Notes: generated by a model not told the origin, from the letters alone. 22,003 bases of DNA from CAXMST01 sp964196325 (GCA_964196325.1 CAXMST010000129.1:1-22003); one strand, 5' to 3'. Positions 1-7,931 are shown, numbered from the stretch's first letter. Translations and numbers: made by a program.

Positions 1-194
1 TGCACGGGGATGTGCTCGGCCTGCATCACCAGCTCGCCGGCAGCATCGAAGAGCGCGGTCGAGCAGTCCTGTCGCTCCTTGATATTCGGCGAGTGCGCCG
101 AGCGGATCAGCGTCGCTCCCATCTCCTTGCAGATCGAAGCCAGCCCGCCGACCAGCACCTGTAGGGTCACCGGATCGAGCCCGCCCGCGCTCAT
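1..194 (-). CDS. hyuB: Hydantoinase B / 5-oxoprolinase-type subunit, N-terminal fragment
   Basis: Partial gene, cut by the window edge; only the first 64 codons are present. The readable N-terminus contains LDPVTLQVLVGGL, then RSAHSPNIKERQDCSTALFD and QAEHIPV, which is the conserved opening of HyuB/HydB-type subunits (ERxDxSxAxFD followed by HIPVH). The family works with HyuA to open hydantoin or oxoproline-like rings using ATP; the exact substrate cannot be told from the sequence. The ATG at 194 overlaps the TGA stop of hyuA in an ATGA arrangement, so the two are translationally coupled and form one operon reading toward the left edge. Confidence 0.9.
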   Translation of the reverse strand, partial: MSAGGLDPVTLQVLVGGLASICKEMGATLIRSAHSPNIKERQDCSTALFDAAGELVMQAEHIPV

Positions 195-2179
195 CGCGCT
201 CCCAGACCGATGCCGAGGGTGCCGCGTTCGTCGACTTCCGCCACGGCGCCGGGCGGGACCACCAGGGTCGTTTCCGGCAGCTCCAGAATCGCCGGCCCGC
301 TCGCGGTGGTTCCGGGGGAGGGCTCGCCGCTTAGTACATCGGCCGTCAGCCAGCCGCCGTCGAACCATGCCCGACGCTGCCCCCGGGCCAGCACGCCCGC
401 CTCCTGGGGCGCCAGTTGCGGCATCGCCGCCGCCGCCTCGATCGCGGCGAGTCGAATCCCGACCAGCTCGAGCGCTCCGTCGGGATCTCGATAGCCGTAG
501 CGCCGCTCGTGGGCGTCCTCGAAGAGCTCGCGGAGCCGCGCGATCGAGACGTCTGCAGGGGCCTGGATGTCGAGTTCGAAGGCCTGGCCCGCGTAACGCA
601 CCTCGTAGGTGATCTCCAGCCGCCGCGACCCAGTCAGCCGCTCGCCGGCCCTCGCCGCCAACTCGCCGACACGCGCGGCGATCGCCGGGCCGGTCAGATC
701 GGCACCGCCGAGCATCACCGTCTGGGCCACGTCGTAGCGGCGCTCGCCCGCGATCAGGCCGAGCGCTGAGAGCACCCCGGCCGCTCGCGGGCAGAGCACC
801 CGCTCGATCTCCAGCTCGGCGGCGATCGAGGCGGCGTGCATGCCGCCCGCCCCCCCGAAGGCGAGCAGCGCGAAGCCCCGTGGGTCGATCCCGCGCTCGA
901 CCGTGACCACCCGCAGCGCCCCGACCATCCCGTGGTTGGCGACACGGACGATGCCCGCGGCGGTCTCCGTCGCTCCCAGGCCCAGCTCCGCGGCGAGCCG
1001 CTCGACGGGGAGCGACGCCGCGTCAGGGTCGAGCTCCACACCCCCGGCGAGCCGGCCGCCGGGTGGCAGATATCCGAGCAGCAGATTCGCGTCGGTGACC
1101 GTCGGCTCGCTGCCCCCGAGCCCATAGCAGGCGGGGCCGGGTTCAGCTCCGGCTGAGCGCGGTCCGACGCGGAGCGCGCCGCCCTGGTCGCGCCAGCCGA
1201 TCGAGCCGCCGCCGGCGCCGACCGTGTGTACGTCGACCATCGGTAGATGCAGGGGCCGCTGGCCGATCGAGTGCTGGGCGCTACGCCGCACCTCGCCGTC
1301 GGCGATCACGCAGACGTCGCAGGAGGTACCCCCCATGTCCAGGCCCAGCGCGTCGGGGGCGCCGCTCAGTCGGGCCAGCGTCGCCGCCCCGACGGCCCCG
1401 CCTGCCGGGCCCGAAAGCACGCTCCAGGCTGCGCCGGAGGCGGCCTCCTCGAGGGTCGCGAGGCCGCCTGAGGACTGCATGACCGCGGGCTCTGGGAGCC
1501 CGTCTGCCTCTGAGCGTCGGCCCAGGTTGGTCAGGTAGCGACCCAGCAGCGGCGCCAGGTAGGCGTCGATGACCGTTGTCGAGCAGCGTTCGTATTCGCG
1601 GAACTTCGGCAGCACCTCGGAGGAGACGCTGACCGCCAGGCTCGGGTAGGCGGAGCGGATCGCCGCAGCCAGGCGCCGCTCGTGGCTGGGGTCCAGGTAG
1701 CTGAACAGCAGGCAGATTGCGACGGCCTCGCAATCGAGCTCACCGATGGCCGCGACGACGCGCGCCACCTCGTCGGGCTCGAGCGGCTCGATTTCTCCTG
1801 CGGGCCCGATTCGGCCCCCGACCCCGACCCGCAGCTCGGCCGGTGCCAGCGGCGGCGGCCGGTCCGCGCAAAGGTGGTAGAGCGCGGGCCGGTCCTGTCG
1901 GGCGATCTCCAGCAGGTCGGTGAAACCTCGGGTCGCGACCAGGGCCGTCCGCGCTCCCCTGCGCTCGAGCAGGGCGTTGGTGCCGACGGTCATGCCGTGG
2001 CTGAACGAGCCCACCTCCGCGGGGCGGGCGCCCGCCCTTTCGAGTGCGGCGGCGACCGCGGCCAGCACCCCCTCGGACTGATCGGCCGGCGTGCTCGGCA
2101 CCTTCGCGGTGTGGATCGCCGTCCCGTCGACCAGCACCGCGTCGGTAAAGGTCCCCCCGACGTCGACCCCGAGCATCAT
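191..2179 (-). CDS. hyuA: Hydantoinase A / N-methylhydantoinase, ATP-binding subunit
   Basis: Predicted cytosolic ATP-dependent hydantoinase/oxoprolinase A subunit of 662 residues, the usual size for HyuA. The N-terminus has the actin-fold phosphate-binding motif GVDVGGTFTD. A second such motif, GLDMGGTSCDV, lies near residue 280, and VHTVGAGGGSIGW and LAFGGAGGMHA are further family signatures. It should act with HyuB, which overlaps its stop codon. The open frame extends to a TTG at 2188, but I prefer the ATG at 2179 (a second ATG is at 2176) because TAGGTT lies 7 nt upstream, which fits leaderless expression. The true substrate (hydantoin, 5-oxoproline, N-methylhydantoin) is not determinable here; other actin-like ketone carboxylase A subunits are close relatives. 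Confidence 0.93.
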   Translation of the reverse strand: MMLGVDVGGTFTDAVLVDGTAIHTAKVPSTPADQSEGVLAAVAAALERAGARPAEVGSFSHGMTVGTNALLERRGARTALVATRGFTDLLEIARQDRPALYHLCADRPPPLAPAELRVGVGGRIGPAGEIEPLEPDEVARVVAAIGELDCEAVAICLLFSYLDPSHERRLAAAIRSAYPSLAVSVSSEVLPKFREYERCSTTVIDAYLAPLLGRYLTNLGRRSEADGLPEPAVMQSSGGLATLEEAASGAAWSVLSGPAGGAVGAATLARLSGAPDALGLDMGGTSCDVCVIADGEVRRSAQHSIGQRPLHLPMVDVHTVGAGGGSIGWRDQGGALRVGPRSAGAEPGPACYGLGGSEPTVTDANLLLGYLPPGGRLAGGVELDPDAASLPVERLAAELGLGATETAAGIVRVANHGMVGALRVVTVERGIDPRGFALLAFGGAGGMHAASIAAELEIERVLCPRAAGVLSALGLIAGERRYDVAQTVMLGGADLTGPAIAARVGELAARAGERLTGSRRLEITYEVRYAGQAFELDIQAPADVSIARLRELFEDAHERRYGYRDPDGALELVGIRLAAIEAAAAMPQLAPQEAGVLARGQRRAWFDGGWLTADVLSGEPSPGTTASGPAILELPETTLVVPPGAVAEVDERGTLGIGLGAR

Positions 2180-2186
2180 CGCGGTC

Positions 2187-2192
2187 AACCTA
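2187..2192 (-). promoter_or_regulatory. Putative -10 box of leaderless hyuA
   Basis: TAGGTT on the minus strand fits TANNNT and is followed by exactly 7 nt and then the hyuA ATG at 2179. This geometry puts the transcription start at or next to the start codon. No convincing -35 is seen. Confidence 0.45.
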
Positions 2193-2239
2193 GCGGAGCC
2201 GCCCGTGCTCGGGATCGGGCCCGAGGAGCCGCGTCCGGC

Positions 2240-2674
2240 TCAGGCCGCGCGAGCGGGGCTGAACACGATCGGCGCTGCCTCGTGCTCCTCCTCGAGATGC
2301 TTGTGGGAGGGGCAGTAGTCGAGGCCCGGAAGTCGCTCCCGTTCGCAAGGGGTGCCCTTACGCGTATGCGCCCGGCATTCGCGTGCGCCCGCAATCAGCA
2401 GGTCCTCCGGCGGCGCCGTCTCCAAGAAGCGGATCGCCATGCGGATGTTGCGGTCGACGATCTCGAGAGCCCGCTGCTGCCCTTCCATCGGGATGTGGTT
2501 GCGAATCTCGGCGAACAGGACCTTGCTCGGGCGGGCGAAGTGCCACCGATCGGCCAGCAGTCGGTCCATCGTCTGCTCGCAAGCCTCGAGCACGCGGCGG
2601 TGGCTCTGATCCCCCCGCCGATCAACCATATACGGCAGGAGATCCCTGTAGATCGCGCGGCTGAACTGGTACAT
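2240..2674 (-). CDS. Uncharacterised protein with C-terminal Cys/His zinc-ribbon-like motif
   Basis: A 144-residue protein of unknown function. The first 95 residues look helical and soluble, starting MYQFSRAIYRDLLPYM. The tail contains C100, C110, C121 and H124 in the arrangement CRAHTRKGTPC...YCPSH, that is C-x9-C-x10-C-x2-H. This resembles the short 'CxAxTKKGxPC...YCxxH' zinc-binding motif found in several small bacterial DUFs, which is a resemblance from memory. The gene lies 60 bp upstream of hyuA in the same direction, but hyuA has its own -10-like box, so an operon is not certain. I chose the ATG at 2674 over an in-frame TTG at 2683; TATTTG lies 6 nt upstream of that ATG and may be a poor -10. 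Confidence 0.75.
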   Translation of the reverse strand: MYQFSRAIYRDLLPYMVDRRGDQSHRRVLEACEQTMDRLLADRWHFARPSKVLFAEIRNHIPMEGQQRALEIVDRNIRMAIRFLETAPPEDLLIAGARECRAHTRKGTPCERERLPGLDYCPSHKHLEEEHEAAPIVFSPARAA

Positions 2675-2836
2675 GAACCGCAAATACCCCCAAAGTCTTT
2701 GCGTTGCTTGTGCGAACTGCGGCCGCGGAGCGGTCCCCCCGACCTATGTTTCCGCGCGTGCACAGATGTCCATGGCACGAGCGAAACTTGAGCGAAAGTC
2801 TAGATGAATGATCCCTATTCCCGCACCCGCCTACGG

Positions 2837-4309
2837 TCAGAGCCAACGTTGCAGTCGCGCTACCCCGTCGCGGCCGATCACGGTGTGGGTAGCGTCGAGT
2901 CCGCCGTCGCGGCCGGGAAAGTCGATCCGGCGGTGGGCCCCGCGCGATTCGGCGCGCAGCAGCGCCGATGCCCCGATCATCCGGGCCAGGGGGTAGGGGT
3001 CCTCGCCAAGCCGCTCGAGATCACTCGCGGAGCGCTGTGGTCCAGCCAGCGCCCAGAGCCGCTCGCGCGTCGCCGGCCTCGGCGGTACGAAACGCCAGGC
3101 GGGCAACGCCGGGGCCTCGGCCTCGAGCACTCCGGTGGCGGCGAGCTCGGCCGCGGCTCCCGCGGCGTGTGAGCCGAACACGAAGCACTCGCTGAGCGAG
3201 TTCGAAGCCAGGCGGTTGGCGCCGTGCAGGCCCGTGTAGGCGCATTCGCCGACAGCCAAAAGGCCGGCGACGGCGGTGCGGCCTTGCAGGTCTGTCCGGA
3301 TACCGCCGATCAGGTAGTGCGCCGCGGGCGCGACCGGAACCGGAGCGTGCTCCGGATCGATCCCGGCCTCCAGCAGCATCGATCCGATCGAGGGGAACCT
3401 CTCCAGAGCGACCGGGCGCAGGTCGAGGCCCACCGAGCCGAGCTGATCGGCCGCGATCCGATCGAGGATCGCGTCGGTGACCTGATCTCGCGGGGCGAGC
3501 TCGTCGGTGAAGCGGCGCCCCGCCGCGTCGACGAGCACCGCGCCTTCGCCTCGCACGGCCTCTGTGATCAGCCTGCCATCGAAACGGGAGCCGGGGGCGA
3601 ACAGGGCGGTCGGGTGGAACTGACATAGCTCGAGGCCCGCGAGCTCCGCCCCGGCCTGCTGAGCGAGGACCGAGCCGGCGGCCACCGCTCCCCAGGGGTT
3701 GGTCGTGCGGCTCCACAGCGCAGCGCCACCGCCCGTCGCCATCACCGTTGCGGCTGTGCGCAGGGGCCCGCGGTCGGTGATCACGCCGAAGCAGCGCTCG
3801 CCATCGCTCCAAAGAGCCAGCACGGAGGCACCCTCCAGCGCCGTGATCCGCTGCTCCGCGGCAGTTCGCTCGGCCAGGCACCGCGTGATCGCCTGACCGG
3901 TCGCCGCGCCCCCCGCGTGGACGATGCGCCGGGCCGAGTGGCCGCCTTCCAGCGCCAGCGCGAAGCCCCCCTCGGGGTCGCGGTCGAACTCGACTCCCAG
4001 CCGAGTCAGCTTGGCGACCGCCGCCGCCGCGTCATCGACCAGGGCCTCGACCGCGCCGGGATCGCACAGCGCGCGGCCCGCGTTGATCGTGTCCTCGGCG
4101 TGGCGAGCCGGCGAGTCGTCAGGGGCGATCGCGGCCGCCAGTCCCCCCTGTGCCCAGAAGCTGGCGCTCTCGGTCAATGGCTTGCGCGAGACCAGCGCGA
4201 CCGATGCTCCGGCGGCCGCGGCCTCGAGCGCTACGTGCAGCCCGGCTGCGCCGCCGCCGACCACGGCGATGTCGAAGCGCTCGGCAGGTTGGGGGGCGGT
4301 CGCCGTCAA
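2837..4309 (-). CDS. nadB: L-aspartate oxidase
   Basis: FAD-dependent oxidation of L-aspartate to iminoaspartate, the first step of de novo NAD synthesis; a cytosolic flavoprotein. The N-terminus carries the dinucleotide-binding motif FDIAVVGGGAAGLH. Later come SFWAQGGLAAA, HSARRIVHAGG, LCQFHPTALF, RLITEAVRGEGA, PRDQV and GLHGANRLASNSLSECFVFG, the succinate dehydrogenase/NadB flavoprotein signatures in the expected order. At about 490 residues it is shorter than the E. coli enzyme (540), mainly in the C-terminal helical domain. The start is ambiguous: the frame is open to a GTG at 4339, which would overlap the divergent deacetylase, while a TTG at 4309 lies just downstream of a minus-strand TACCGT box; I used the TTG. 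No nadA or nadC is adjacent, although the three commonly form an operon. Confidence 0.93.
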   Translation of the reverse strand: MTATAPQPAERFDIAVVGGGAAGLHVALEAAAAGASVALVSRKPLTESASFWAQGGLAAAIAPDDSPARHAEDTINAGRALCDPGAVEALVDDAAAAVAKLTRLGVEFDRDPEGGFALALEGGHSARRIVHAGGAATGQAITRCLAERTAAEQRITALEGASVLALWSDGERCFGVITDRGPLRTAATVMATGGGAALWSRTTNPWGAVAAGSVLAQQAGAELAGLELCQFHPTALFAPGSRFDGRLITEAVRGEGAVLVDAAGRRFTDELAPRDQVTDAILDRIAADQLGSVGLDLRPVALERFPSIGSMLLEAGIDPEHAPVPVAPAAHYLIGGIRTDLQGRTAVAGLLAVGECAYTGLHGANRLASNSLSECFVFGSHAAGAAAELAATGVLEAEAPALPAWRFVPPRPATRERLWALAGPQRSASDLERLGEDPYPLARMIGASALLRAESRGAHRRIDFPGRDGGLDATHTVIGRDGVARLQRWL

Positions 4310-4318
4310 GTGGCCGGG

Positions 4319-4325
4319 TACGGTA
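4319..4325. promoter_or_regulatory. Symmetric TANNNTA element, putative bidirectional -10
   Basis: The heptamer TACGGTA reads TACGGT on the plus strand and TACCGT on the minus strand. The plus box is 7 nt before the GTG of the deacetylase gene. The minus box is 10 nt before the TTG proposed for nadB. One element could therefore serve both genes. Confidence 0.45.
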
Positions 4326-4331
4326 TCCGGA

Positions 4332-5363
4332 GTGGGCACCGGGCTCTACCTTCGGCATGAATCGTCGCTTGCGCACGAGACCGGCTCCCACCCCGAATGC
4401 CCGGACCGAATCCGCGCAATCGAGGCGACCCTGGAGCAGGCCGGCTGGCCCGGGGTTCGGCGGCTCGAGGCTGAGCCCGCCACCACGGGCCAGTTGGCAC
4501 GGGTCCACAGCATCGGCCACATCGAGCGGATCGAAGGCTTTTGCGCGGCCGGGGGCGGGATGATCGACGCGGACACGATCGCCGTCGAGGCCTCGTGGGA
4601 GGCGGCGCTCAGGGCAGCGGGCGGGGCGGCCGCCGGCGCCGAGCGGTTGCTCTCTGGAGAGGCTGAGTTCGCGTTCAGCGGAATGCGGCCCCCGGGCCAT
4701 CACGCCGAGAGCGAGCGGCCGATGGGCTTCTGCCTGTTCAACAACGTCGCCGTGGCCGCCGCCCACGCGATCGCCGATGCGGGGGCCGCGCGGGTGCTGA
4801 TCCTCGATTGGGACGTCCATCACGGCAACGGCACCGCCGAGATCTTCGACCGCAGCGATGCTGTGCTGTACGTGAGCCTGCACCAGAGCCCGCTCTATCC
4901 CGGCACCGGCGATCCGGGTGAGATCGGCAGCGGCCCTGGAATCGGGCACACGATCAACCTGCCGGTCCCCCCGGGTGCCAACGGCGAGCTGTTCGTCTCC
5001 CTGGTCCAGCACCTGGTGGTCCCGGTCGCCAGGCAGTTCAAGCCCGACCTGATCGCGATCTCCGCCGGCTACGACGCCCATGCCGACGACCCGCTCGCGA
5101 ACTGCTCGCTGCGCGACGCCGACTACGGCGAGCTGACGGCCACGATGCGGGACCTGGGAGCCGAGTTGGGAGCGCCGCTGCTCGTCTGCCTCGAGGGGGG
5201 CTACGACCTGGGTGCGCTCGCCCGCTCGACCCTGGTCACAGTCCGGACCCTGGCCGAGAGCGGCGCGCCGACCCCGGCTGACCCCGCTCTCGCCGCCGCG
5301 GCCCGCGAGCGCTTCCGACCGCAATGGCCGGCCGCGCTCACTCCGTCAAGCGGACGCGGATGA
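4332..5363 (+). CDS. Histone deacetylase-like amidohydrolase (class II HDAC family)
   Basis: A 343-residue member of the arginase/deacetylase superfamily, a zinc-dependent hydrolase acting on acetyl-lysine, acetylpolyamine or similar amides in the cytosol. Visible catalytic motifs are RPPGHHAE (H123, H124), DWDVHHGNGT (zinc ligands D161 and H163), HQSPLYPGTG, SAGYDAHADDP (third zinc ligand Asp) and the late GGYDL tyrosine. Length and motif order fit bacterial HDAH/AcuC-like proteins. The reading frame stays open 136 codons upstream to 3924, but that stretch is antisense to nadB. GTG 4332 is the natural start, with TACGGT 7 nt upstream and the family opening TGLYLRHES right after. The 3' end overlaps the convergent coiled-coil gene by 26 bp. 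AcuC-type, polyamine and true protein deacetylase roles cannot be separated here. Confidence 0.92.
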   Translation: MGTGLYLRHESSLAHETGSHPECPDRIRAIEATLEQAGWPGVRRLEAEPATTGQLARVHSIGHIERIEGFCAAGGGMIDADTIAVEASWEAALRAAGGAAAGAERLLSGEAEFAFSGMRPPGHHAESERPMGFCLFNNVAVAAAHAIADAGAARVLILDWDVHHGNGTAEIFDRSDAVLYVSLHQSPLYPGTGDPGEIGSGPGIGHTINLPVPPGANGELFVSLVQHLVVPVARQFKPDLIAISAGYDAHADDPLANCSLRDADYGELTATMRDLGAELGAPLLVCLEGGYDLGALARSTLVTVRTLAESGAPTPADPALAAAARERFRPQWPAALTPSSGRG

Positions 5364-7428
5364 TCTCGACGAATGAGGGGTGGAAGCCGGGGAGGTCCGC
5401 CAGCTCATCGATCTCGGAGAGCCCGCGCTCGTCCCGGTAGCGAAGCACCGTCTTGGTCTGGGTCACCGACATGCCCAGTCCTCGCAGGTCCTCGAAGCTG
5501 GCGGCCCCCAGGCTTACTGTCGGGCCCGGGGAGACGCCGCCTCGGAGCTTGGCCGCGGGAGCCGGTCCGTCACCCTGTCCGAGCTGCTGGTCGCGGGTTG
5601 GCTTTCGTCCTCGCCTCTTGCCTGAGTTCGCAGACGGGCCGAGCCTGGCAGCCGCTGCGCGGAAGCGCTCGGTTCGGGAGCGTTGCTCGGGGTCGGATTG
5701 GAGCTTCGGGGTCGGAGTCGGGATCTGCGGCTCGGCCCGAGCGGCGGTGGGCGCACGCTCGAGCTCCTCGAGTCGGGCTCCCGCCTGGCGTAGCTCGCCC
5801 GCGAACTCCTCGCGCTCAGCGGCGAAACGGTGCTCGGCTCGCTCGAGCTCGGCGCGGACCTCGCTCGCGGCCTCGTCACCGATCGCGGCCGTCTGGCCGC
5901 GCAGCCACTCCGCCGCCGAGAGGCGAGCTTCGTCGATCGCGGCGGCGCTGGCCCGGTGAGCCCGCTGCGCGGCGGCCTCGGCCTCCGCAACGCGGCCCTC
6001 GGCCTCGGCCTGGCTGCGCCCGGCTGCCGCTGTGGCCTGCTCGAGCTCGGCCTCGCGCTCCTGGATCTGCTGTGCGGCTGCCGCGCGGGCCTTCTGGCGA
6101 GCCTCGAGTACGGCCGTCTCGAAACGTGAGGCGCTCTCCCGTCTGATGCGCTCGGCCTCGGCCTGCTGCAGTCGCTCTGTATCCGCGACCTGCTCCGCGG
6201 CGGCGGCCATCTGTTGTTCGATCTCCCTGAGGCGAGCGTCGGAGATCTCGATCGCTGCCACCCGCTCCCGGCGCTCACGCTCCAGATCCGCCTCGCGCAC
6301 GGCGAGTGCCTCCGCCAGTCGCTCCTCGGCCGCGTCCCTTGCGCCCGCGACCTCGGCCTCGATCCGTTCGTCGGCCTCGGCCTGGGCCTGCTCGACCCGT
6401 TCGGCAGTCGCCTGCTCCGCCTCGGAAGCAGCCCGCTCGGTGAGCTCGCGCAGGCGTGATGCCTCGCTGCGCGCGACCTCGGCCTCGATCTCGGCGCGGG
6501 TCTCGGCGCGCGCCTGCTCGAGACGCAGCTCGAGGTCCTCGGCCGCCTCCTCGCGAGCGGCCGTGACCGCCGCCGCGAGCTCCTGCTCTCGACGCTCGGC
6601 CAGCTCGCGGGTCTCCCGCAGCTCGCGTCTGAGTCGCTCCGCCGCGGCGGGCTCGTCGGCGTCGTCGGCCGACGGCCCGCCGGGCCCCTGGGGCCCGAGG
6701 TTCTTATCGGCGCGGCCGCTCTCGAGCTCCGCGGCGTCCCTCGCGGCGCGGGCCTCCGCCTCCTCGAGCCGCAGCAGCGCCTCGTGCAGCGCGGCGGCCA
6801 CCGCCTGGCGCTCTGCCCGCTCCGCGGCGAGGGCCTCGACCGGGTCCACCGGTTGGTCCGACCCGGCCTCGCGCTCGGCTTGTCGGCGTTCCGACTGCTC
6901 CCCCTGGCGGGCGGCGATCGCATGCAGGCGTCGCTCGGAGTCGGCCCGAACGGCGGCCTCTGCCTCGGCCCGCGCGCCGGCGGCCTCTGCCTCGATCTGC
7001 TGGCGCGCCTCGGCCTTCAGGGTTACGACCTGGCGCCGCAGCCACTTCGTGGCCGCGTCCCGGGTCCGGGACTCGACCTCAGCCCGCTCGCGTGCCAGAC
7101 GCTCGGCACGCTCCAGGGCCGCGGTCGCCTCGGCCTCAGCCCGCTCCAGCTTCGACTGCTGCTCTCGGCCTGCCTCAGCGGCGCTTGCTCGCGCTGCCTC
7201 CAGATCCTCCTCGAGCGCCAAGATCTCTTCCATCGAGCGCATCTCGGCAGCTTGCGCTGCCTGATCCGCGGCGATCCTGATCCGCTCGCCCGTGTCCCCG
7301 CGGCGACTCTCGCTCGGGCCCCGGGGTAAGTCGCGAGCGGCCGGGACGGAGCCTTCCCGCTCGTCCTCGGTGGGCGGCCGCCCTTCCCGATTTCGGCGCC
7401 TTCCGAATATTCCTCTCCCTTGTGCCAC
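5338..7428 (-). CDS. Long coiled-coil protein with C-terminal helix-hairpin-helix domain
   Basis: A 696-residue, extremely Ala/Glu/Arg-rich protein. Residues about 1-50 are basic and disordered (GIFGRRRNREGR). Residues about 55-575 are almost continuous heptad-like coiled coil, broken by a Gly/Pro linker near residue 240 (NLGPQGPGGPS). A basic, Pro-rich stretch with GKRRGRKP follows. The last 55 residues read SFEDLRGLGMSVTQTKTVLRYRDERG...DLPGFHPSF, a ComEA-like helix-hairpin-helix that may bind DNA or act as a protein module. No signal peptide or membrane segment is seen. The start is a GTG at 7428 with TAACCT 10 nt upstream. It overlaps the 3' end of the deacetylase gene. Function is unknown; a structural or DNA-associated scaffold is a guess. 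Confidence 0.85.
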   Translation of the reverse strand: MAQGRGIFGRRRNREGRPPTEDEREGSVPAARDLPRGPSESRRGDTGERIRIAADQAAQAAEMRSMEEILALEEDLEAARASAAEAGREQQSKLERAEAEATAALERAERLARERAEVESRTRDAATKWLRRQVVTLKAEARQQIEAEAAGARAEAEAAVRADSERRLHAIAARQGEQSERRQAEREAGSDQPVDPVEALAAERAERQAVAAALHEALLRLEEAEARAARDAAELESGRADKNLGPQGPGGPSADDADEPAAAERLRRELRETRELAERREQELAAAVTAAREEAAEDLELRLEQARAETRAEIEAEVARSEASRLRELTERAASEAEQATAERVEQAQAEADERIEAEVAGARDAAEERLAEALAVREADLERERRERVAAIEISDARLREIEQQMAAAAEQVADTERLQQAEAERIRRESASRFETAVLEARQKARAAAAQQIQEREAELEQATAAAGRSQAEAEGRVAEAEAAAQRAHRASAAAIDEARLSAAEWLRGQTAAIGDEAASEVRAELERAEHRFAAEREEFAGELRQAGARLEELERAPTAARAEPQIPTPTPKLQSDPEQRSRTERFRAAAARLGPSANSGKRRGRKPTRDQQLGQGDGPAPAAKLRGGVSPGPTVSLGAASFEDLRGLGMSVTQTKTVLRYRDERGLSEIDELADLPGFHPSFVEIIRVRLTE

Positions 7429-7438
7429 TGGCGGCCGC

Positions 7439-7444
7439 AGGTTA
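7439..7444 (-). promoter_or_regulatory. Putative -10 box of the coiled-coil gene
   Basis: TAACCT on the minus strand lies 10 nt upstream of the GTG at 7428, which would give a leader of only a few bases. It is a single weak match to TANNNT without a clear -35. Confidence 0.3.
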
Positions 7445-7567
7445 CGTCAAGAGCGGGGATCCGCGGGCTCGGCCGGGCCGCACTGCGGCTCGCTCGGGGC
7501 TCGGGGCACTCGGCACTGGCTTGCGCGCGGCTGGTCACAGCCGGGTCTTGTTCGGTCCGGTGACGCT

Positions 7568-7620
7568 GCCGATGATCGGCTCGAAAGCGAAAACACGGTC
7601 GTCCGACCGGGTAAGGAGGA
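7568..7620 (+). promoter_or_regulatory. Structured leader and strong Shine-Dalgarno of the prepilin gene
   Basis: Two small hairpins occur in series: GCCGA-TGA-TCGGC at 7568-7580 and CGGTC-GTCC-GACCG at 7596-7609. The purine run AAGGAGGAG at 7613-7621 follows, 4 nt before the ATG. This is the strongest ribosome binding site in the window and contrasts with the neighbours, which mostly lack one. Confidence 0.4.
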
Positions 7621-7624
7621 GGCG

Positions 7625-7882
7625 ATGCACGCGAGGTTCGGGTTGATGCACTGGAGGGTTGCGAGGGCGGTCGAGGAGCTCCGTCAGCGAGCTGGCTCGC
7701 TTCGCTCCGAGCGCGGCCAGGGAACGGTCGAGTACGTAGGGCTCGTGTTGTTGGTTGCCGTCCTGATGGGCGGCATGGTCGCGGCGGTCGGCGGGCTCAA
7801 TACCCTGCCCGGCAAGGAGCTCGCCGAGGCGATCACCAAGAAGATCGTGCAGGCGGTTCAGAAGGTGACCTTCGCGAGGTAG
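7625..7882 (+). CDS. Flp/class IVb-type prepilin-like small protein
   Basis: An 85-residue protein with a basic leader of about 31 residues, then ERGQGTVEYVGLVLLVAVL and a hydrophobic stretch to about residue 57. The G31/QGTVEY junction matches the prepilin peptidase rule G-(x)4-E5-Y6 of Flp pilins: cleavage after G31 would leave E36 and Y37 at mature positions 5 and 6. The C-terminus (ELAEAITKKIVQAVQKV) is a short amphipathic helix. The product would be a membrane-inserted pilin or pseudopilin subunit. No tad/pil assembly genes are in the window. The start ATG is fixed by a strong AGGAGG-type site. The leader is rather long for an Flp pilin. Confidence 0.8.
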   Translation: MHARFGLMHWRVARAVEELRQRAGSLRSERGQGTVEYVGLVLLVAVLMGGMVAAVGGLNTLPGKELAEAITKKIVQAVQKVTFAR

Positions 7883-7931
7883 GCGGGGGCCCTGCCGCGA
7901 TCGGCCAGCGCGTAGGTGGTGCTCCTCGCCC

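Noticed and set aside
3924..4331. N-terminal 136-codon extension of the deacetylase frame
   Set aside because: It is fully antisense to nadB, has the Ser/Ala/Pro-rich look of a shadow frame, and the family begins at GTG 4332.
4119..5324. 401-codon minus-strand frame across the deacetylase
   Set aside because: Shadow of a gene with intact catalytic motifs; the shadow protein has no recognisable domain.
6672..6700. Inverted repeat CGGGCCCC-T-GGGGCCCG inside the coiled-coil gene
   Set aside because: It encodes the Gly/Pro linker of the protein and is explained by GC-rich codon choice.
6032..7264. 410-codon Ser/Arg-rich open frame on the plus strand
   Set aside because: Antisense of the coiled-coil gene; its monotony mirrors the Ala/Glu codons of that gene.
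7560..7624. Possible c-di-GMP (GEMM) riboswitch before the prepilin gene
   Set aside because: The GACGCAAAGCC-like core and the tetraloop receptor pattern are absent.
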